NCBI GenBank assembly: GCA_001464055.1
Contig: LNET01000045.1
Coordinates: forward strand, 1-57,877
Origin: Burkholderiales bacterium Ga0077543
GTDB lineage: Bacteria > Pseudomonadota > Gammaproteobacteria > Burkholderiales > Burkholderiaceae_C
Length of the DNA stretch: 57,877 bases
Direction of reading: 5' to 3'
Part shown: positions 23,784 through 31,622 of the stretch, in pieces
How positions within the stretch are numbered: position 1 is the stretch's first letter
Layout: each line of letters starts with the position of its first letter
Notes under the pieces: model-generated
What the model was told of the DNA's origin: nothing
Database searches by the model: none
The model's input: the letters and a program-made list of their open reading frames with translations, nothing else
Translations under genes and position numbers: made by a program

Positions 23784-24866
23784 ATGGAAAAGTTTGCGTC
23801 TGCTCCACCCCGGCTTCGAGCGCCTGATGCTGCGTCGCCTGAACCCGAGGTGCCGGCACAACCCGGCAACCCCGTCACCATCGCCATGGTCGCGCAGGCC
23901 GCCGGCGTGTCGGCCAGCACCGTTTCACGCGTGCTCAACGGCACGGCCGTGGTCAACGACGAAAAGAAGCAGGCCATCGACGCGGCCATCGCCCGGCTCG
24001 GGTTCGTACCCAACCCGGCTGCACGCGGCCTGGCGGGCGGCCGAACCTTCAGCGTGGGTGTGGTCACGCAGGCGCTGGACAGCCCCTTCTACGGCGCTGC
24101 CATGCGCGGCATTGAAGACGCCCTGCTGCCGCGCGGCCTGAGCCCGCTGTTCGTCAGCGGCCACTGGAATGCCGTGACGGAAGCGCGCTGCATCAGCGTG
24201 CTGCAGGCTCGCCGGGTCGACGGCATCATCGTCCTGACCGGGCGGCTGACCGATGAAGCCTTGAAAAACTATGCGCTCACGCAGCCCGTGGTGGTGCTGG
24301 GGCGCAACCTGAAGGCGCCGCGCCTGTATTCACTGAGTTTCGACAACCTGCTGGGCGGAAGGCTGGCCACCGAGCACCTGATCCAGCTCGGGCACAGGCG
24401 CATCGCCTTCATCGCCGGCGATGCCGACCACCCCGACGCCAACGAACGCCTGCGCGGCTACCGTGCCGCGCTCGAAGCCGCTTCGATTCCTTACGACGAA
24501 GGCCTGGTGGTGCCCGGCGAATACCACGAACTGAGCGGTCTACTGGCCGTGGACCGCCTGCTGGCCACCCACCAGCGCTTCACGGCCATCTTCGCCGCCA
24601 ACGACCAGATGGCGGTGGGCGCGGCGTTGGCCTGCCAGCGCCGTTCGCTGCGCGTGCCCGAGGACATCTCCATCGTCGGCTTCGACGACTTGCCGACCTC
24701 CCAGTACGCGATTCCGCCGCTGACCTCCGTCGAGCAGCCAGCCTACGAACTGGGCCGGCTCTCGGCCAATGCCATGCTGCAATTGCTGGCCGACGCCGAA
24801 CCCACCGAAATCGTGCCCGGCCCGCGGCTGGTGGCCCGTGAATCCAGCCGGCGCCTGAAGGGCTGA
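23784..24866 (+). CDS. LacI/GalR-family transcriptional regulator of the glucan locus
   Basis: A 360-residue regulator with an N-terminal tail of about 30 residues. The LacI helix-turn-helix and hinge follow (TIAMVAQAAGVSASTVSRVL ... GFVPNPAARGLAG), then a sugar-binding-type core (GVVTQALDSPFYGAAMRGIE, RRIAFIAGD, ISIVGFDDLPTSQYAIPPLT). Family members repress catabolic genes until a sugar ligand releases them. Five matching palindromes occur in the preceding 10 kb and none was seen elsewhere in the window, so it most likely controls the GH17, GH81, porin and binding-protein genes. No operator lies in front of its own gene. The ligand is probably a beta-1,3-gluco-oligosaccharide (inference). 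Confidence 0.88.
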   Translation: MEKFASAPPRLRAPDAASPEPEVPAQPGNPVTIAMVAQAAGVSASTVSRVLNGTAVVNDEKKQAIDAAIARLGFVPNPAARGLAGGRTFSVGVVTQALDSPFYGAAMRGIEDALLPRGLSPLFVSGHWNAVTEARCISVLQARRVDGIIVLTGRLTDEALKNYALTQPVVVLGRNLKAPRLYSLSFDNLLGGRLATEHLIQLGHRRIAFIAGDADHPDANERLRGYRAALEAASIPYDEGLVVPGEYHELSGLLAVDRLLATHQRFTAIFAANDQMAVGAALACQRRSLRVPEDISIVGFDDLPTSQYAIPPLTSVEQPAYELGRLSANAMLQLLADAEPTEIVPGPRLVARESSRRLKG

Positions 24867-24890
24867 AAAACGCCGCCTGGCGCAGACGCC
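24866..24890 (-). terminator. Possible terminator of the TupA-like gene
   Basis: Downstream of the minus-strand stop at 24895 there are short GGCG/CGCC stems followed on that strand by five T (A-tract 24866-24870). The stem is short and overlaps the LacI stop region, so this is a weak call. Confidence 0.3.
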
Positions 24891-24894
24891 GGGT

Positions 24895-25719
24895 TCAGGA
24901 CCCGGCGTTCGGGAAGAACAGCGGTTCTCCGCCGATCTTGTAGGCGGCGATCGCGGCCTGGCCCGCGGGCGACACCACCCAGTCGGCAAAGGCCTGGGCC
25001 AGGTCCTTCTTGACGTGCGGGTGCCGTGCCGGGTTCACGACGATCACCCCATACTGGTTGAACAGCCGTTTGTCGCCTTCGACCAGGATGGCCAGGTCGG
25101 CGCGGTTCTTGAAGTTCAGCCAGGTGCCGCGGTCGGCCAGCACATAGGCGCCGGTGGAACTGGCGATGTTCAGCGCCGGGCCCATGCCGCAGCCGCATTC
25201 CTTGTAGCCGGCGGGCTTGCTGGCGGCGATGTCGACATTGGCGGCCTTCCAGTAGCGCAGTTCGGCGGCGTGGGTGCCGCTCTTGTCGCCGCGCGAGATG
25301 AAGCTGCTGTTCGTGCTGGCCAGTCTGGCCAGTGCGGCGGTGACGTCCTTGCCGCGCACGCCGGCCGGGTCGGCCTTCGGGCCGACGATGACGAAGTCGT
25401 TGTACATCACGGCGCGGCGCGCCAGGCCGAAGCCTTCAGCCACAAATTTCTCTTCGGCCACCTGGTCGTGCACGAACACGACATCGGCGTCGCCGCGGCG
25501 GCCGGTGTCCAGGGCCTGGCCGGTGCCGACGGCGACGACCCGCACGTCGATGCCAGTGGCCTGCTTGAAGAGCGGCAGCAAGTGGGTGAACAGGCCGGAC
25601 TGCTCGGTGGACGTGGTCGAGGCCATCACGATGAATCGGTCCTGGGCCTGGGCCAGGGCAGCGGGCAGGCCGATGGCCAGGGCCAGGCACAGCAGGTGGA
25701 ACGGTCGGCGAAGCATCAT
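24895..25719 (-). CDS. TupA-like tungstate/oxyanion ABC transporter binding protein
   Basis: About 274 residues with a signal peptide (LLCLALAIGLPAALAQAQ), then FIVMASTTSTEQSGLFTHLL, the hallmark opening of the TupA/WtpA-like family. VVAVGTGQALDTGRRGDADV, SFISRGDKSGTHAAEL and a GYKECGCGMGPALNIASS loop follow. TupA delivers tungstate to a TupB permease and TupC ATPase for molybdo/tungsto-enzymes. Neither partner is nearby; the next genes are the LacI regulator and a cation antiporter. Alternative starts lie at 25716 and 25758, the latter with a GGGA motif upstream. The oxyanion assignment is by family; sulfate or molybdate cannot be excluded. Confidence 0.8.
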   Translation of the reverse strand: MMLRRPFHLLCLALAIGLPAALAQAQDRFIVMASTTSTEQSGLFTHLLPLFKQATGIDVRVVAVGTGQALDTGRRGDADVVFVHDQVAEEKFVAEGFGLARRAVMYNDFVIVGPKADPAGVRGKDVTAALARLASTNSSFISRGDKSGTHAAELRYWKAANVDIAASKPAGYKECGCGMGPALNIASSTGAYVLADRGTWLNFKNRADLAILVEGDKRLFNQYGVIVVNPARHPHVKKDLAQAFADWVVSPAGQAAIAAYKIGGEPLFFPNAGS

Positions 25720-25915
25720 CAGGGTGGGGCCCAGCCCGGCAGCGAAGAAGTTCATCATTGTTCCCGCGGCCGCAGCGAAGCGCGATATGTCCGCCAGTGC
25801 ATAGGTTCGGCCCGCCGTCAATGTCGCGGGGGCGATTTGCCACCGGCTTTGACATTGGTCAACAAGTGAAATCGCCTTCGATTTTCAGGGTCAGCGTTCG
25901 ACCAAGAATGCTGCC

Positions 25916-27580
25916 ATGCAGGGACCCTTCTTCGAGTTTTCCGCGCTGCTGCTGATCTGTGCGCTGGTGGGTGCGGTGTTCGTGCGGCTGCGCCAGCCCG
26001 TGCTGGTGGCCTACATCGTGGTGGGCATTGCCGTGGGGCCGGCCGGCATCGGTCTGGTCAGTGCGCACGACCAGATCGACCTGCTGGCGCAGGTGGGGGT
26101 GGCGGTGCTGCTGTTCGCGGTGGGCCTGAAGCTGGACCTGCAGCATGTCCGCCACATCGGCCCGGTGGCGCTGGCCACGGGGCTGGGCCAGCTCACCTTC
26201 ACCATCGTCATCGGTTTTGGCCTGGTGCTGGCGCTGGGCAAGACGCCGATGGAAGCGCTGTACGTGGCGGTGGCGCTGACGTTTTCCAGCACCATCATCA
26301 TCGTCAAGCTGCTGTCGGACAAGCGCGAACTCGACACCCTGCACGGCCGCATCGCGGTGGGCTTCCTGATCGTGCAGGACCTGGCCGTCGTCGTGGCGAT
26401 GATGACGATGAGCGCGATGCGGGGCAGCGGCGACGCCGGCGCCGAGGTGGGCTGGCTCGAGGTCGCGGCGTCGCTGGCCTGGCGCCTGGCGGCCGCGGCC
26501 GCGGCGCTGTTCGTGCTGATGCGCTGGGTGTTGCCCCCAGTGGTGGCGGCCATGGCCCGTTCACAGGAACTGCTGCTGGTGTTCGCCATCGCCTGGGGCG
26601 TGGCGCTGGCGTCGCTGGGGGAGTGGGCCGGCTTCAGCAAGGAAGCGGGCGCCTTCCTGGCGGGCTTCTCGCTCGCGTCCACGCCCTACCGCGAGGCCAT
26701 GAACGCACGCCTGACCGGCATCCGCGACTTCCTGCTGCTGTTCTTTTTCATCGACCTGGGCGCCAAGCTCGACTTCTCGACCCTGGGCGCCGAAGTCGGC
26801 CCGGCGCTGGTGCTGTCGCTGTTCGTGCTGGTGGGCAACCCCCTGATCGTGATGGCCATCATGGGCTACATGGGCTACCGCAGGCGCACCGGCTTCCTGG
26901 CCGGGCTGACGGTGGCGCAGATCAGCGAGTTCTCGATCGTCTTCGTCGCGATGGGCATCACCCTCGGGCACATCGGCGTGCAGGCGCTGGGCCTCACGAC
27001 GCTGGTGGGGTTGGTGACGATCACGGTGTCGACCTACATGATCCTGTATTCGCAGAAGCTCTACGAGCGGCTGGCGCCGTGGCTGCGGCCCTTCGAGCGT
27101 GCCCACCCTTTTCGCGAGCTGCAGGCCGAAGCCCAGGCCGGTGACGCTCGCCACGCCGACGCCGTGGTGTTCGGCCTGGGCCGCTACGGGCGCCGCCTGT
27201 TCGAGCAGCTGCGGGCGGCGGGTGTCGACGTCGTCGGCGTCGACTTCGACCCCGAGCTGGTGCGCCAGTTGCGCGCCGAAGGCCTGCCGGTGCTGTTCGG
27301 CGACGCCGAGGACCCCGACTTCCTCGAATCGCTGCCCCTGCGGCACGCCGGCTTGGCGATCACCACGCTGCCCCAATGGGAGTCCAACCGGGCTTTGCTG
27401 CATGCGCTGCGTGCCGTGGGCTATGGTGGGCAGATCGCCGGGGCGGTGCGCGACGCCGCGCACGGCCGGGCGCTGGCCGAAGCCGGCGTGAACCGGGTGC
27501 TGAACCCCTTCGACGATGCCGCCGACCATGCCGCCGCCGGCCTGGCGCAGACCATCCTGAACCCGGAGCCCCGTGCATGA
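25916..27580 (+). CDS. CPA2-family monovalent cation/proton antiporter with TrkA-N domain
   Basis: A 554-residue membrane protein of KefB/KefC/YbaL type. A 12-13 helix Na+/H+-exchanger domain spans residues 1-385 (LLICALVGAVFVRLRQPVL, HGRIAVGFLIVQDLAVV, GLTVAQISEFSIVF). A cytosolic Rossmann TrkA-N domain follows (AVVFGLGRYGRRLFEQL, residues ~415-540). It probably exports K+ or Na+ in exchange for protons. No TrkA-C domain follows. Its TGA overlaps the ATG of the universal stress protein gene (ATGA at 27577-27580), which implies translational coupling and a shared stress role. Confidence 0.88.
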   Translation: MQGPFFEFSALLLICALVGAVFVRLRQPVLVAYIVVGIAVGPAGIGLVSAHDQIDLLAQVGVAVLLFAVGLKLDLQHVRHIGPVALATGLGQLTFTIVIGFGLVLALGKTPMEALYVAVALTFSSTIIIVKLLSDKRELDTLHGRIAVGFLIVQDLAVVVAMMTMSAMRGSGDAGAEVGWLEVAASLAWRLAAAAAALFVLMRWVLPPVVAAMARSQELLLVFAIAWGVALASLGEWAGFSKEAGAFLAGFSLASTPYREAMNARLTGIRDFLLLFFFIDLGAKLDFSTLGAEVGPALVLSLFVLVGNPLIVMAIMGYMGYRRRTGFLAGLTVAQISEFSIVFVAMGITLGHIGVQALGLTTLVGLVTITVSTYMILYSQKLYERLAPWLRPFERAHPFRELQAEAQAGDARHADAVVFGLGRYGRRLFEQLRAAGVDVVGVDFDPELVRQLRAEGLPVLFGDAEDPDFLESLPLRHAGLAITTLPQWESNRALLHALRAVGYGGQIAGAVRDAAHGRALAEAGVNRVLNPFDDAADHAAAGLAQTILNPEPRA

Positions 27581-28482
27581 ACGCCCTGAACCACATCCTG
27601 GCCAGCACCGACTTCTCCGACCACGCGCGACCCGCCGTCGACCGGGCCGCACACCTGGCGCAGCAGGCCGGTGCCATGCTGTCGCTGATCCACGTGCTGC
27701 CTGGCGGAGCGCTTGCCGATCTGCGCCACTGGCTGGGCAGCGGCCACGCCATCGAGCAGCAGCTGCGCGCGGACGCCCGCACTCAGCTGCAGCAGCTGGC
27801 CGCCGAATTGCAGTCCGGTCTTCCCGTGCCGGTGCAGACGGTCGACGCCATCGGCGCAGTGCCCGAGGAGATCCAGCGCGCTGCCGATGGCGCCGACGCC
27901 GACTTGGTGGTGGTGGGCGCGCGGGGTGCCGGCTTCATGCGGCGGCTGGTGCTGGGCAGCACCGCGGAACGGCTGCTGCGGCGCACGCAGCGCCCGCTGC
28001 TCGTGGTGCGGCAGCCGGCCGGCAGGCCCTACCGCCGTGTGCTGGTGGCGCTGGACTTCTCCGCCTGGTCGCCCCAGGCCGTGGTGCTGGCGCAGCGCGT
28101 GGCGCCGCAGGCGCGGCTGGTGCTGTTCCATGCCTTCCAGGTGCCGTTCGAGGAGAAGTTGCGCTTTGCCGGCGTCGACGTGGCCACCATCAACAGCTAC
28201 CGGCAGCAGGCCCGTGCCGAGGCCACCCAGCGCCTGCACGCGCTGGTGGCTGCCAGCCCGCTGAAGCCCGGCGACTGGGAACCGTGCATCGTCGAAGGCG
28301 AAGCCTCGCAGCGCCTGCTGGAACAGGAGCAGGACCGCGCCCGCGGCTGCGACCTGATCGTGATGGGCAAGCACGGCCAGTCGGCCACCGAAGACCTGCT
28401 GCTGGGCAGCGTCAGCAAGCATGTGCTGGCCGAAGGGCAGGTCGATGTGCTGGTGTCCACGGTGCACGAACCGAGGCCGTGA
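27577..28482 (+). CDS. Universal stress protein, tandem Usp domains
   Basis: A 301-residue cytosolic protein made of two Usp domains. Domain 1 (1-145) carries LASTDFSDHA and the ATP-binding loop VVGARGAGFMRRLVLGST. Domain 2 (150-301) carries VLVALDFSAWS and VMGKHGQSATEDLLLGSV. Both glycine loops (G-x2-G-x9-G-S) are intact, so nucleotide binding is predicted. The start overlaps the antiporter stop, and its TGA overlaps the GTG of the next gene, so it sits in the middle of a coupled operon. It may regulate the adjacent transporters, as proposed for some Usp-transporter pairs (inference). Confidence 0.87.
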   Translation: MNALNHILASTDFSDHARPAVDRAAHLAQQAGAMLSLIHVLPGGALADLRHWLGSGHAIEQQLRADARTQLQQLAAELQSGLPVPVQTVDAIGAVPEEIQRAADGADADLVVVGARGAGFMRRLVLGSTAERLLRRTQRPLLVVRQPAGRPYRRVLVALDFSAWSPQAVVLAQRVAPQARLVLFHAFQVPFEEKLRFAGVDVATINSYRQQARAEATQRLHALVAASPLKPGDWEPCIVEGEASQRLLEQEQDRARGCDLIVMGKHGQSATEDLLLGSVSKHVLAEGQVDVLVSTVHEPRP

Positions 28483-30116
28483 CAGCTGCGGCCATCGACC
28501 TGCCGACGTTGGGGGCCATGGCCGGCGGGCTGGGCCTGTTCCTGCTGGGCATGGGCCTGATGACCGACGGCCTGAAGCTGGCGGCCGGCCCGGCCCTGCA
28601 TCGCATCCTGGCCGGTGCTACGCGCACGCGGGCCCACGCCCTGGGTTCGGGTGTGCTGGTGACGGCGCTGGTGCAGTCGTCCAGCGCCGTCACGGTGGCG
28701 GCGATCGGCTTCGTCAACGCCGGACTGCTGGCGCTGGGCCCGGCGCTGTGGGTGCTGTTCGGTGCCAACGTCGGCACCACGATGACGGGCTGGGTGGTGG
28801 CCCTGGTCGGACTGAAGTTCAAGGTCGAGGCCCTGGCCATGCCGCTGGTGGGCCTGGGGGCGCTGCTGCGGCTGTTCGGCGAAGGCCGGCGCAGCGGTGC
28901 CGTGGGCACGGCGCTGGCCGGTTTCGGGCTGCTTTTCATGGGCATCGCGCTGCTGCAGCAGGCCTTCGGCGGGCTGGCCGGGCAGGTGGCCCTGCCGAAA
29001 GGCGAGGGGCCGCTGGTGCTGCTGGCGCAGCTGGGCATCGGTGTGCTGATGACGGTGCTGACGCAGTCGTCGAGCGCGGCCATGGCCATCACGCTCACCG
29101 CCGCACAGGGCGGCCTGCTCGACCTGCAGGGCGCGGCCGCCGTGGTCATCGGCGCCAACATCGGCACCACGGTGACGGCGCTGCTGGCCGCTGTCGGTGC
29201 CACGCCGAACGCCCGCCGTGCTGCGGCGGCGCACGTGGTCTTCAACGTCGCCACAGGCACGGTGGCCCTGCTGCTGCTGCCCTGGTTCCTGCGCGCGCTG
29301 GGACTGGCGCGAGAAGCGCTGGACCTGCCCCCCGACCCGGCGGTGAAGCTGGCCTTGTTCCACACCGCCTTCAACCTGCTGGGCGTGCTGCTGATGTGGC
29401 CGCTGGCCGAGGGGCTGACACGCTGGCTGCAGCAGCGCTTTCGCGGGCGCGAGGACGACGAGGCACGCCCCCTGTACCTGGACGACAACGTGCTGGCCGT
29501 GCCCACGCTGGCGCTGGACGCGCTGGCGCGCGAGGTGGCCCGCGCCGGAGTGGTGGCCGTGCGCATGGCGCGCGCCGTGCTGGCCGGCGCTGCAACGCCC
29601 GCGGTCGCCGCCGACCGGCGCGTCTTCAGCGGCCTGGACGCCGCCATCGAGGACTTCATCGCCCGGCTGGGCCGTGCCTCGATGTCACAGGCCTCCAGTG
29701 CCCGGCTGGCGGCGTTGCTGCGCACCCAGCGCTACCACGAGACCTGCGTGGAACAGGCCGAGCTCGCCGCCGCGCTGCCCATGCTGCAGGCGACGAGCGG
29801 TGCGGCCTGGGCCGAAGCCCACCGGCGCTTCACCCTGGCCACGGGCAGCCTGCTCGACCAGGCCGAGCGGCCGCAGCCCCCAACGCCCAGGGCCGGCCGG
29901 CCGGCCGACGACGAGGACCAAGCCGCCGCCTACGAAGAACTGAAGTCGTCACTGCTGACCGCCGGCGCCCGTGGCGAATTGCCGCTGGCCGAGATGGAAC
30001 AGGCCCTGCGCCGCTGCAGTGCCCTGCGCCGGGCCGCCCAGCAGGCTGTCAAGGCGCAGCAACGGCTGGCCGCCGGGGGTGCGGCCGCGCACGACCCCGG
30101 CCCGGCCGGCGCATGA
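28479..30116 (+). CDS. Na/Pi-cotransporter family protein with PhoU-like tail
   Basis: A 545-residue membrane protein of the PNaS family. The two inverted halves each contain the diagnostic QSSSA motif (ALVQSSSAVTVAAIGFVNAG; VLTQSSSAAMAITLTAAQGG) followed by GANVGTT or GANIGTT. The C-terminal ~190 residues are helical and PhoU-like. It is predicted to import phosphate with sodium, or to export it in some relatives. The GTG at 28479 overlaps the Usp stop (GTGA). The long upstream extension of the frame overlaps the Usp gene and is not used. Confidence 0.85.
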   Translation: MTAAAIDLPTLGAMAGGLGLFLLGMGLMTDGLKLAAGPALHRILAGATRTRAHALGSGVLVTALVQSSSAVTVAAIGFVNAGLLALGPALWVLFGANVGTTMTGWVVALVGLKFKVEALAMPLVGLGALLRLFGEGRRSGAVGTALAGFGLLFMGIALLQQAFGGLAGQVALPKGEGPLVLLAQLGIGVLMTVLTQSSSAAMAITLTAAQGGLLDLQGAAAVVIGANIGTTVTALLAAVGATPNARRAAAAHVVFNVATGTVALLLLPWFLRALGLAREALDLPPDPAVKLALFHTAFNLLGVLLMWPLAEGLTRWLQQRFRGREDDEARPLYLDDNVLAVPTLALDALAREVARAGVVAVRMARAVLAGAATPAVAADRRVFSGLDAAIEDFIARLGRASMSQASSARLAALLRTQRYHETCVEQAELAAALPMLQATSGAAWAEAHRRFTLATGSLLDQAERPQPPTPRAGRPADDEDQAAAYEELKSSLLTAGARGELPLAEMEQALRRCSALRRAAQQAVKAQQRLAAGGAAAHDPGPAGA

Positions 30117-30126
30117 GGCCGCGCCG

Positions 30127-31554
30127 GTGATCAGCATCCTGGGCATCGGCCTGTCACTGGCCTTGCTCATGGTGCTGGCCTACCGCGGCGTGGGCGTGCT
30201 GCTGCTGGCGCCGCTGTGTGCGCTGCTGGCGGTGCTGTTCAGCCCGGCCACGCCGCTGCTGGCCAGCTACACCCAGGTCTTCATGCCGGCACTGGGCGGC
30301 TTCGTCGTGGCCTTCTTTCCGCTCTTCCTGCTGGGCGCGGTGTTCGGCAAGCTGATGGAGGCCAGCGGTGCGGCGCTGGTCATCGCCCGGGCCATCGTGC
30401 GCGTGCTGGGCGCGCAGCGGGCGCTGCTGGCCATCGTGCTGGCCTGTGCGGTGCTGACCTATGGCGGCGTGTCGCTGTTCGTCGTGGCCTTTGCGGTCTA
30501 CCCCATCGCAGCCGCGCTGTTCCGCCAGGCGGGGCTGCCCAAGCGCCTGATTCCGGCCACCATCGCCCTGGGTGCCTTCACCTTCACGATGACGGCGCTG
30601 CCCGGCACGCCGGCCATCCAGAACGCGATTCCCATGCCCTACTTCGGCACCACGCCCTTTGCTGCGCCGGGGCTGGGCCTGATCGGCGGCGGCCTGATGC
30701 TGGCGCTGGGCATGCTGTGGCTGAGCCGCCGCGCCGCCGCCGCGCGTGCCGAAGGCGAAGGCTATGGCGAGCACGAAGCCGACACGGCGCCCGAAGCGCC
30801 GCCGCCTGCGGCCGGGGCGCTGGCGGTGCCAGCAGTGCCGACAGTGCCCACCATGGGCTTCGGCCGCGCCATCGCGCCAGTGCTGCTGGTGGTGCTGCTG
30901 AACTACCTGCTGGCCACCTGGCTGTGGCCGGCGCTCGACACAGGCTACCTGGCGCTGCCGCAGTACGGGCAGACTCAGATCGGCGCCGTGCGCGGCATCT
31001 GGGCCGTGATCGGCGCCCTGGCCGCAGCCACCGTGCTGCTGGTGCTGCTGCAGCGCCGCCAACTGGCCGACCTGAAGGCCACGCTCGAAGCCGGGGCCAC
31101 GGCGTCCGTGCTGCCGCTGCTGAACACGGCCTCGCAGGTGGGCTACGGCGCCGTCATCGCCTCGCTGGCCGGTTTTGCGCTGGTGCGCGACGCGGTGCTG
31201 GGCATCGCACCCGACAACCCGCTGGTGTCGATGTCGATCGCGGTGAACATCCTGGCTGGCATCACCGGTTCGGCTTCTGGTGGCATGAGCATCGCGCTTC
31301 AGACCCTGGGGGCCACCTGGCTGGAGATGGGGCGCAACGCCGGCATCTCGCCCGAACTGCTGCACCGCGTGACGGCGATCGCCACCGGCGGCCTGGACTC
31401 GCTGCCGCACAACGGCGCCGTCATCACCTTGCTGGGCATCTGCAAGCTGAGCCACCGGCAGAGCTACCTGGACATCTTCATGGTGGCCGTGGCCGCGCCG
31501 GTGCTGGCACTGGTGGCGGTGGTGATGCTGGGCAGCGCGTTCGGGTCGTTCTGA
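30127..31554 (+). CDS. GntP-family permease
   Basis: A 475-residue permease with about 12-14 hydrophobic helices, beginning GTG ATC AGC ATC 10 nt after the previous stop. Family features are FMPALGGFVVAFFPLFLLGA, VLTYGGVSLFVVAFAVYPIA, GITGSASGGMSIALQTLG and SLPHNGAVITLLGICKL. GntP permeases take up gluconate or short hydroxy acids such as 3-hydroxybutyrate with protons. A soluble loop at ~205-245 is Ala/Glu/Pro-rich. It is last in the overlapping cluster; substrate unknown. Confidence 0.83.
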   Translation: MISILGIGLSLALLMVLAYRGVGVLLLAPLCALLAVLFSPATPLLASYTQVFMPALGGFVVAFFPLFLLGAVFGKLMEASGAALVIARAIVRVLGAQRALLAIVLACAVLTYGGVSLFVVAFAVYPIAAALFRQAGLPKRLIPATIALGAFTFTMTALPGTPAIQNAIPMPYFGTTPFAAPGLGLIGGGLMLALGMLWLSRRAAAARAEGEGYGEHEADTAPEAPPPAAGALAVPAVPTVPTMGFGRAIAPVLLVVLLNYLLATWLWPALDTGYLALPQYGQTQIGAVRGIWAVIGALAAATVLLVLLQRRQLADLKATLEAGATASVLPLLNTASQVGYGAVIASLAGFALVRDAVLGIAPDNPLVSMSIAVNILAGITGSASGGMSIALQTLGATWLEMGRNAGISPELLHRVTAIATGGLDSLPHNGAVITLLGICKLSHRQSYLDIFMVAVAAPVLALVAVVMLGSAFGSF

Positions 31555-31622
31555 AACCGGTTGTCACGCCATCCACCGTTTGGGGTTGGTGTGCCGGCGT
31601 CGGCGGCGCCTACGATCCCGGC

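Noticed and set aside
25818..25863. Inverted CAATGTC/GACATTG and TTGAC/GTCAA motifs upstream of the cation antiporter
   Set aside because: Arms are short, no clear -10 box follows, and no second copy was noticed, so a regulatory call is not justified.
27573..30116. An 847-codon frame giving a long N-terminal extension of the Na/Pi transporter
   Set aside because: The first ~300 codons overlap the well-supported Usp gene in another frame and are low-complexity; the GTG at 28479 gives the family N-terminus.
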